From: Paraburkholderia mimosarum LMG 23256 = NBRC 106338
Lineage (GTDB): Bacteria; Pseudomonadota; Gammaproteobacteria; Burkholderiales; Burkholderiaceae
Reading direction: 5' to 3'
Length of the DNA: 49,685 nucleotides
Assembly: GCF_000739815.1 (NCBI RefSeq)
Contig: NZ_BBJJ01000053.1
Coordinates: 1 to 49,685, forward strand
Shown: positions 43,428-49,685 of the stretch, in pieces
Position numbering within the stretch: position 1 is the first letter of the stretch
Layout of the letters: each line of letters begins with the position of its first letter
Position numbers and translations under genes: made by a program
The notes under the pieces: generated by a model
The model's input: the letters and a program-made list of their open reading frames with translations, nothing else
The model's database searches: none
What the model was told of the DNA's origin: nothing

Positions 43428-44138
43428 ACGCAGGGCGGCTGGATGGATGCTGCGCCACCGCCACCCGTGCGTACCTTACGCACTTTCATGTGCGTGGCGA
43501 ATGACCACGCCAATCTACATGGTCTGCTAACGGATTGCCACCCGCGCCATGAAGGCAGCGGTAAGCGCAATGAATGCTCAGACAATTCAAGCGCAAGCCC
43601 CCACGCAAATCCCAAATAGAAGCGATTAATGTCGGCTTCATGAGCTGAACGTTTCCATACTGTCGTCGCACTGTACACACAGCGCTCAATAACGAAGCGA
43701 TTGTTGTAGCCTAGCTTCGTCAGCAGCAGCCACTCGCATTTTCGACACCATGAAATAACTTGTCCTGCATGCTTGCGTCGAAGAATTGACTTAAATCAAT
43801 TCTTCAGTTGCGATGTGACTGTCGAATGGCATGAATCGTTAAATCAGTAAGAACCGTTTGCGTTTACCCGGAAAATCGATCATGCGAGACGTTCTCATCA
43901 TCGCGATGACCAAAGCATCCGCCGGGTGTTACGTGACGAAACTCCGCTTTATCTACCGCATCTGTCTGTGAGACCGCACGCGCTACGGAGCTTTTCATGC
44001 TGCGGAATTAACCATTTAGTACTCCAATGTTCATACCACCAGACCAACCGTTTGGCAAAAAAATAAGCGGCCATCCCCGACACGTATGGGAACTGCCACC
44101 GAAGACCTGCATAGTCAAATTTACATAGGGGGATCGCC
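43428..44138. other. AT-richer region upstream of the autotransporter, no recognised gene
   Basis: About 710 bp. On the minus strand a frame is stop-free from about 43795 to 43391 (LLLTKLGYNNRFVIERCVYSAT, then ...INRFYLGFAWGLALEL), but it lacks a proper start and I recognise no family. It may be a decayed gene. The rest holds a hairpin at 43780-43805 and the presumed promoter of the autotransporter. Confidence 0.4.
43780..43805. promoter_or_regulatory. Perfect 10-bp inverted repeat
   Basis: GAAGAATTGA and TCAATTCTTC flank a CTTAAA loop. The AT-rich stem lies 334 bp upstream of the autotransporter start. An operator is more likely than a terminator. The binding protein is unknown. Confidence 0.5.
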
Positions 44139-45119
44139 ATGAACAGGGTTTACCGCAGCATTTGGAACGATCAGTCGGGGAGTTGGGTCGCGGTATCCGA
44201 GTTGGCGAAAGCTCGCTCAGGATGCGGTAGATGCGCGGCGGTTCTGACAGAAATTTGTGAGGCGACGATAAGCGGAGAGGTTGCGCAATGCCCTCCTGGA
44301 ATGACTGGCGGCGCAAACGGCAATTCGCAGACACGCGCACCCCATCGACGCGGTCCCGCTGATTTTCTACGGCCTTTGCTTCTCGCACAGGCATCCGCAA
44401 TGTTTTTTTCGTCCGCGACGTCGGCGCAGACGACCATTCCCCAAGGCACGGACATCGGGACGTATTTGAATAGCGGAACCAACTGGAGCGCGACGAACTA
44501 CAACTTCTCGATTGGCGCGGCAGCAACGTGGAGAAACGTTATCTACTTCAATAGCGCCGCCCATTCGACGCTCACATTGGATGGTGGTGGAAATACCGTC
44601 ACACGCGCCGGCAACAATGTCATCATCTACAATGGCTCCAGCGTCAACAACAATTCCGTCACGCTTTCGAATTTGACATTCAGCCAGACCGCGAATTCGG
44701 GATCCGCGATATTTTACAATTCCGGGGGCTCGATCACCTCCAACGTGCTTCTAAACAACGTGACGTTCGATGGTCTTGCCGGCGCCTTCGGCAATGTCTT
44801 TTATATGAACGGCACGACCGGAAGCACAATAATGAACGTCACCGCCGGGGTAGGAGCGAACGGCGTCGTATTTTCGAATAGCACGTCGTCAGGCGATGGA
44901 GCCGGTGTCATCTCCATGTATGCCGGAAACATGACGTTCAACGGCGATTTGACATTCAATTCGAATCGCACGGACAATTATGGCGGCGCAATTTCGATGT
45001 ACCAAAGCCCGGGCGTGATGACGTTCAACGGCACCACGGCACCACGGCATTCAACAATAACTTCGCAAAGAATTACTTCGGCGGCGCCATCGACATCTGG
45101 GGCGGCGCCTCCACGTTGA
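44139..45119 (+). CDS. Autotransporter passenger, N-terminal segment (ends at frameshift)
   Basis: The first part of a giant type V secreted adhesin. Residues 1-28 (MNRVYRSIWNDQSGSWVAVS, then ELAKARSG) are an extended signal peptide region, followed by a hydrophobic core and a SATSAQ cleavage site. The passenger is Asn/Ser/Thr/Gly-rich beta-helix sequence. AGGGGGA precedes ATG 44139. Real homology ends at the 8-bp duplication (45031-45046); the last 25 residues are out of frame. The same protein continues in the overlapping frame from 45047. Confidence 0.88.
   Translation: MNRVYRSIWNDQSGSWVAVSELAKARSGCGRCAAVLTEICEATISGEVAQCPPGMTGGANGNSQTRAPHRRGPADFLRPLLLAQASAMFFSSATSAQTTIPQGTDIGTYLNSGTNWSATNYNFSIGAAATWRNVIYFNSAAHSTLTLDGGGNTVTRAGNNVIIYNGSSVNNNSVTLSNLTFSQTANSGSAIFYNSGGSITSNVLLNNVTFDGLAGAFGNVFYMNGTTGSTIMNVTAGVGANGVVFSNSTSSGDGAGVISMYAGNMTFNGDLTFNSNRTDNYGGAISMYQSPGVMTFNGTTAPRHSTITSQRITSAAPSTSGAAPPR
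45031..45046 (+). repeat. 8-bp tandem duplication breaking the autotransporter frame
   Basis: GCACCACG occurs twice in a row (45031-45038, 45039-45046). With one copy, translation would read FNGTTAFNNNFAKNYFGGAI straight into the downstream frame. With two copies the frame shifts by +2 and stops at 45119. Confidence 0.92.
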
Positions 45120-48100
45120 CATTCAATGGCCCGACCAGCTTTACGGGCAATTACGTCGTCACTTCCGCTACGGGATCGGGCAACCCACGCGGCGGGGCGA
45201 TCAATATTGGCTACCTGAGCCCGGGCAGTGACGCCTCCGTGGTGCGGTTCAACAACGCGGTGACGTTCAACGGCAACTATATCGTGTCGACCGGCTCGGG
45301 CGGCAGTGCCTACGGCGGGGCCATCAGCGCTTACGGGAATGGCAACGCTTACAATTACCAATACGTTTTCAACGCCCCCGCCATCTTTGAAAACAATTAT
45401 GTCGTAAAGGCAGGAACGGGCGCTGGAACCGGGAACGGCGGCGCCATCTATTACGATGCGTCTGGCGCCTTCGTAAGTCTTGCATCGGGTACCCAGTTCC
45501 TCGGCAATGACGCTTCCACCAATGGCGGCGCCATCTTTCTGCAATCGGGCACGATCTCGTTGAGTGCCCTGACGGCGAATATCCTGTTTCAGGGGAACCT
45601 GCAGGGCGTCACGTTCGGAACATCCGGAAACTACGCGCCAGTGCCAGGCACCGGCACGCCCAATGGAATCTATCTGGGCTCCTCAGGAAACCTGAACCTC
45701 ATCGCCAATGCCGGCTACCAGATCCAGTTCTACGATCCGATTTCGTCCGTCGTCGGCTCGACGGTGACCGTGACCAAATCGGGCAATGGCGAAGTCGTGT
45801 TCTATGGAGATAGCGGCGCCACGACGCTATACGATTCGGCGATCCGGGCCAATACCACCGTGAATGGCGGTTATTTCACGCTCGCAAACAGCGTGAATTA
45901 CGGCAATACGGCAGCCGGCGTCTTTACCGTCGGCACCGATGCCGGCGCGGGCACGTCGGGCACGGTGCGCGGCGGCAGCGGTTCCAACCTGCGCGCGCTG
46001 ACATTTACGGTGCAAAGTGGCGGGACACTGTACGTCACCGACGGCACGTTCACGGTTAATGCGGCAACCATCAACGTTCAGAATGGCGGCAATTTCGCCG
46101 GTAACGGCACGCTCGCCGCGAGCAGCAACATCAATATCGCGGGCACGACGAACGCCAACATCAGTGCCGGCAATACGCTCACGATCAACGGGCTGCTTGC
46201 TGGCGCGGGCGGCATCAGCGTGCAGGGAAGCGGCGTACTAGGCCTCGCCAACGCCGGTAACACGTATGTCGGCGCGACCACGGTGGGCGCCGGCGCAACA
46301 TTGATTGGCGGTGCAACGAATGCGTTTGCGACGAGCGGCAGCGTGGCAGTGAACGGCACGCTAGATCTGAGCGAAAACAATCTTGGCCAGACGGCAAACA
46401 GTCTCTCGGGTTCCGGCGCAATCACGCTGGGGTCCGCGACGCTGAGCGCGAATAACAATGGAACAAGCACCGAGTTTTCGGGCAGCATCTCCGGGACCGG
46501 CGTCGTGACCAAGACCGGCACGGGGACATTGACACTCTCCGGGGCGTCCAATACCTACAAAGGCGGCACCACGATATCCGCAGGCACGCTCGTCGCCACG
46601 AATGGCGGCGCGGTTGGCACGGGCACGGTCAACAACGCGTCGACGTTCCAGCTCAACTTCGCCGCGGACAGCACGCTCGCGGATACGCTCGCGGGGTCGG
46701 GGGCGCTGGTCAAAACGGGGAGCGGCATGGCAACCCTGACCGGTGTGAATTCGACTCAGGGTACGGTGACGGTTTCCTCCGGGACGCTGGCGTTCGGACA
46801 GACCGGCGTCTTTTCGGTGACCAACAATCTGTCTACGCTCAGCGGCGCGGTCACGTCTTTGGGTCCGAACTCGCAGTTGACGATCACCAATGCATTGACG
46901 CAGGCGGCCGGTTCGACGCTGAATGTGGACGTCTCGTCATCGAATGCGCCACTCATCCGCGCAGCGACAGCGGCGCTCAACGGTACGTTGAACGTCGCGA
47001 GCTTCACTGGGGTGGCGCCGACTTCGGCGAGCGCCCTGGCCAGCACGCAATACACGGTCATCCACACCACCAGCGGTATCGCGGGTGATTTCAGTACGGT
47101 TTCAGTGGCCGGCGCGGCCAGTCCCGTCGATTATCTGACGCTTGCTGGACACAGAAGCGCCAACGCGCTCGATTACAACGTCGGCTTCGAACTGGCCTGG
47201 CAGGCCGGTGCGACGCTCGGCAACGGCACGTTCACGCTCGCGAACGCCACCGACGCCTTCAACGTCGACGTGGTGCTGGCGAACCAGGCGGCCTCCGCCA
47301 CGGGCTGGGATGGCGCGAGCCTCACCAAGGCGGGCGCGGGTACGCTCACGCTCTCGGCGCTGAACACCTATACCGGCGCGACCACCATCAACGCCGGCAC
47401 ACTCGCCGCGGGCATTGCCAACGCATTCGCCTCCAGTTCCGCCGTGACCGTGAACAGCGGCGCGACCCTCGCCCTGCACGACTTCTCGCAAACGGCGAAC
47501 AATCTCTCGGGCGCGGGCAACATCACGCTCGGCACCGCAACGTCGACCGTGCTCACCGCGAACAGCAATGCCAATACAACGTTCTCCGGCGTGATCAGCG
47601 GCGCAGGCGGCCTGACCAAGACGGGTGCCTCCGCATTCACGCTCTCGGGCGCGAACACCTACCTGGGCGGCACGACGATTTCGGCGGGCACCCTGGTCGC
47701 CACGTCCGGCAACGCGCTCGGCAGCGGGGCGGTTGCCAACGGCGCCGCGCTGCAACTGGACTTCGCATCGAGCAGCACGCTCGCCAACGCGCTCTCGGAT
47801 ACCGGCAGCCTCACGAAAACGGGCGCGGGAACGGCCACGCTCACGGCGGCGGGTTCGACCCAGGGCGCGGTCACAGTAGGTGCAGGCACGCTTGCGCTCG
47901 CGCAGAACGGCGCGTTCAACGCCTCGTCGTACACGACGCAAGGCGGCGCGACGACGGCCATCGGCGCCAACGCGCAACTGGTGACGAGCGGCGCCCTCAC
48001 ACAGGCCGCCGGCTCGACGCTCGACGTCGAGCTCAATGCGACCACGCCTGCCGTCAGCGCTTCGACGGCCACGCTCGGCGGTACGCTCAACGTGACGGGC

Positions 48101-48547
48101 TTCAGCTCGTCCGCCCCTTCCTCGGCGAGCGCGTTGCCCTCGACCGAATACACGATCATCCACACGACCGGTGGTATCACCGGCGATTTCAGCACGATCT
48201 CGCTGAGCGGCGCGTCGAGCGAGGTGGACTATCTGGTTCTCGCAGCGCAAAAGAGCGCCAATGCGCTCGACTACAACGTCGGCTTCGGGCTGACCTGGCG
48301 GGCCGGTGCGACGCTCGGCAATGGCACGTTCACGCTCGCGAACGCCACCGACGCCTTCAACGTCGACGTGGTGCTGGCGAACCAGGCGGCCTCCGCCACG
48401 GGCTGGGATGGCGCGAGCCTCACCAAGGCGGGCGCGGGTACGCTCACGCTCTCGGCGCTGAACACCTATACCGGCGCGACCACCATCAACGCCGGCACGC
48501 TCGCGGCGGGCATTGCCAATGCATTCGCCTCCAGTGTTCCGCCGTGA
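45116..48547 (+). CDS. Autotransporter passenger, central segment (PMP-like motifs and PATR repeats)
   Basis: A 1143-codon open frame continuing the passenger; in-frame sequence begins at 45047. The first 170 codons carry GGAI and FxxN motifs, as in chlamydial Pmp proteins (GGAIN, GGAIS, GGAIY, GGAIF; FTGN, FNGN, FENN, FLGN). Many autotransporter-associated beta-strand repeats follow (TKTGTGTLTLSGASNTYKGG, TTISAGTLVA). It includes a 366-residue unit repeated almost exactly. It ends out of frame at SSVPP after a 2-bp insertion at 48534-48537. It has no own start or ribosome site. Confidence 0.85.
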   Translation: MTFNGPTSFTGNYVVTSATGSGNPRGGAINIGYLSPGSDASVVRFNNAVTFNGNYIVSTGSGGSAYGGAISAYGNGNAYNYQYVFNAPAIFENNYVVKAGTGAGTGNGGAIYYDASGAFVSLASGTQFLGNDASTNGGAIFLQSGTISLSALTANILFQGNLQGVTFGTSGNYAPVPGTGTPNGIYLGSSGNLNLIANAGYQIQFYDPISSVVGSTVTVTKSGNGEVVFYGDSGATTLYDSAIRANTTVNGGYFTLANSVNYGNTAAGVFTVGTDAGAGTSGTVRGGSGSNLRALTFTVQSGGTLYVTDGTFTVNAATINVQNGGNFAGNGTLAASSNINIAGTTNANISAGNTLTINGLLAGAGGISVQGSGVLGLANAGNTYVGATTVGAGATLIGGATNAFATSGSVAVNGTLDLSENNLGQTANSLSGSGAITLGSATLSANNNGTSTEFSGSISGTGVVTKTGTGTLTLSGASNTYKGGTTISAGTLVATNGGAVGTGTVNNASTFQLNFAADSTLADTLAGSGALVKTGSGMATLTGVNSTQGTVTVSSGTLAFGQTGVFSVTNNLSTLSGAVTSLGPNSQLTITNALTQAAGSTLNVDVSSSNAPLIRAATAALNGTLNVASFTGVAPTSASALASTQYTVIHTTSGIAGDFSTVSVAGAASPVDYLTLAGHRSANALDYNVGFELAWQAGATLGNGTFTLANATDAFNVDVVLANQAASATGWDGASLTKAGAGTLTLSALNTYTGATTINAGTLAAGIANAFASSSAVTVNSGATLALHDFSQTANNLSGAGNITLGTATSTVLTANSNANTTFSGVISGAGGLTKTGASAFTLSGANTYLGGTTISAGTLVATSGNALGSGAVANGAALQLDFASSSTLANALSDTGSLTKTGAGTATLTAAGSTQGAVTVGAGTLALAQNGAFNASSYTTQGGATTAIGANAQLVTSGALTQAAGSTLDVELNATTPAVSASTATLGGTLNVTGFSSSAPSSASALPSTEYTIIHTTGGITGDFSTISLSGASSEVDYLVLAAQKSANALDYNVGFGLTWRAGATLGNGTFTLANATDAFNVDVVLANQAASATGWDGASLTKAGAGTLTLSALNTYTGATTINAGTLAAGIANAFASSVPP
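48534..48537 (+). other. 2-bp (GT) insertion causing the second frameshift
   Basis: Here the sequence reads CCAGTGTTCC, where the parallel repeat at about 47430-47440 and the next copy at about 49630 read CCAGTTCC. The extra GT changes the unit length from 1098 to 1100 bp and moves the frame, giving a stop at 48545-48547. Confidence 0.9.
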
Positions 48548-49685
48548 CCGTGAACAGCGGCGCGACCCTCGCCCTGCACGACTTCTCGCAGACGGCGAAC
48601 AATCTCTCGGGCGCGGGCAACATCACCCTGGGCACCGCAACGTCGACCGTGCTCACCGCCAACAGCAACGCCAGCACGACGTTCTCCGGCGATATCAGCG
48701 GCGCGGGCGGTATCGACAAGACGGGTGCGAACACGCTGACCTTGTCGGGCGCCAATACGTACTCGGGTGGCACCGATGTCGCCGCCGGCACGCTCATCGC
48801 GACGAATGCCAGTGCGTTGGGCAGCGGCGCGATCGCCAACGGCGCCGCGCTGCAACTCGATTTCGCATCGGACGGCACGCTCGCCAACGCGCTCTCGGGT
48901 ACCGGCAGTCTCACGAAAACCGGCGCGGGAACGGCCACGCTCACGGCGGCGGGCTCGACCCAGGGCGCGGTGACTGTGGGTGCAGGCACGCTTGCGCTCG
49001 CGCAGAACGGCGCCTTCAACGCCTCGTCGTACACGACGCAAGGCGGCGCCACGACGAATGTCGGCGCCAACGCGCAACTGGTGGTGAGCGGCACGTTCAC
49101 ACAAGCCGCCAACTCCACGCTGAGCGTCTCGGTGGGCACGAACAGCCCTGCCATCACCGCCAACACGGCTAACCTCGCGGGCACGCTGGACATATCGGGC
49201 TATTCGTCGAACACGCCCACGTCGGCAACCACCTTGCCGATGACGGAATACACGGCCATCCACACGACCGGTGGCGTCACCGGCGATTTCAGCACGATAT
49301 TGCTGGGTGGCGCGGCGAGTCCCGTCGACTACCTGACCCTCGCGGCACAAAAGAGCGCGGATGGTCTCGACTACAACGTCGGCCTTGGACTGACGTGGGC
49401 AGCGGGCGCGACATCAGGCAACGGCACGTTCACGCTCGCGAACGCCACCGACGCCTTCAACGTCGACGTGGTGCTCACCAACGAAGCCGCCTCCGCCACG
49501 GGCTGGGATGGCACGAGCCTCACCAAGGCGGGCGCGGGTACGCTCACGCTGTCGGCGCTGAACACCTATACCGGCGCGACGAACATCAATGCGGGCACGC
49601 TCGCCGCGGGCATTGCCAACGCATTCGCCTCCAGTTCCGCCGTGACCGTGAACAGCGGCGCGACCCTCGCCCTGCACGACTTCTC
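48544..49685 (+). CDS. Autotransporter passenger, third segment (open at window end)
   Basis: Continuous reading frame after the 2-bp insertion, from AVTVNSGATLALHDFSQTAN to the last base of the window. It consists of PATR-type beta-strand repeats (GGIDKTGANTLTLSGANTYSGG, ...TTGGVTGDFSTILLGGAASP) and the start of another 366-residue unit. No beta-barrel translocator domain is reached, so the gene extends beyond the window. GTG 48544 is a formal start only; the segment belongs to the same protein as the two preceding ones. Confidence 0.82.
   Translation, partial: MTVNSGATLALHDFSQTANNLSGAGNITLGTATSTVLTANSNASTTFSGDISGAGGIDKTGANTLTLSGANTYSGGTDVAAGTLIATNASALGSGAIANGAALQLDFASDGTLANALSGTGSLTKTGAGTATLTAAGSTQGAVTVGAGTLALAQNGAFNASSYTTQGGATTNVGANAQLVVSGTFTQAANSTLSVSVGTNSPAITANTANLAGTLDISGYSSNTPTSATTLPMTEYTAIHTTGGVTGDFSTILLGGAASPVDYLTLAAQKSADGLDYNVGLGLTWAAGATSGNGTFTLANATDAFNVDVVLTNEAASATGWDGTSLTKAGAGTLTLSALNTYTGATNINAGTLAAGIANAFASSSAVTVNSGATLALHDF

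Larger units (their letters stand above)
47219..49685 (+). repeat. Long tandem repeats (1098 bp) within the autotransporter
   Basis: Units begin at 47219, 48317 and 49417, each with GNGTFTLANATDAFNVDVVL. The first spacing is 1098 bp (366 codons); the second is 1100 bp owing to the GT insertion. Long stretches are nearly identical at DNA level. A more diverged unit of about 1104 bp precedes them (about 46115-47218). Confidence 0.9.

Noticed and set aside
47102..49350. Long minus-strand open frames (about 380 and 290 codons) opposite the autotransporter
   Set aside because: They arise because repeated Gly/Ala/Thr codons leave the complement free of stops. Both duplicate with the repeat units and lack homology.
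45116..49685. Possible CRISPR array because of regular repeats
   Set aside because: The units are 1.1 kb, coding and contiguous, without short repeats separated by unique spacers.

Overview
The window is a GC-rich, chromosome-like segment. It most resembles the Burkholderiaceae (Paraburkholderia, Caballeronia or Burkholderia). Reasons: acetoacetyl-CoA reductase, acetyl-CoA acetyltransferase and phasin genes for polyhydroxyalkanoate metabolism; many LysR, GntR, IclR and MarR regulators beside small catabolic cassettes; several MHS-type MFS permeases; a DUF3175 protein; a Tat-exported HiPIP; and an ESPR-type autotransporter. I saw no rRNA, tRNA, CRISPR array, insertion sequence or prophage.

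Layout. (1) 54-3170: a LysR gene divergent from an MDR oxidoreductase, then a DenD-like dehydrogenase. (2) 3494-5350: a complete hipBA module behind palindromic operators. (3) 5355-10269: a LysR gene divergent from an M20 peptidase, an MHS permease and a SxxK serine hydrolase. (4) 10274-16879: a minus-strand operon (serine-glyoxylate-type aminotransferase, frameshifted MFS permease, large FAD/Fe-S D-2-hydroxyacid oxidase) divergent from its likely GntR regulator; two copies of a TTTTGyATGCAAAA operator lie between them. (5) 16901-19698: a LysR gene and a membrane-anchored TPR protein. (6) 20011-23749: a second M20 amidohydrolase-MHS pair, followed by a MarR-GNAT fusion with its own operator-promoter. 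(7) 24099-29495: a LysE exporter, a secreted alpha/beta hydrolase, several small proteins, HiPIP and a second MDR oxidoreductase coupled to a small ORF. (8) 29787-32846: a GcvA-like LysR regulator, a methionine-type aminotransferase and a solute-binding protein. (9) 32898-38418: a putative aromatic catabolic cassette (MHS permease, flavin hydroxylase, FAH hydrolase, VOC dioxygenase, IclR regulator). (10) 38631-41587: phaB, phaA and a phasin, without phaC. (11) 41941-43427: an intact YXWGXW protein followed by a gene graveyard holding fragments of an ECF sigma factor, an inverted periplasmic metal sensor, a DUF1501 protein, a lipoprotein and flavohemoglobin. (12) 44139 to the window end: a very large autotransporter passenger, broken by two slippage-type frameshifts.

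Most genes form short uptake-plus-catabolism modules, each with its own regulator. The most unusual part is 42.3-49.7 kb, where rearrangement scars sit next to a repeat-built adhesin. That adhesin combines Chlamydia-Pmp-like GGAI/FxxN motifs with near-identical 1098-bp repeats. Its two frame breaks are a tandem 8-bp duplication and a 2-bp insertion. No stretch can be called a wholly new system from sequence alone; the strongest candidates are listed as findings.
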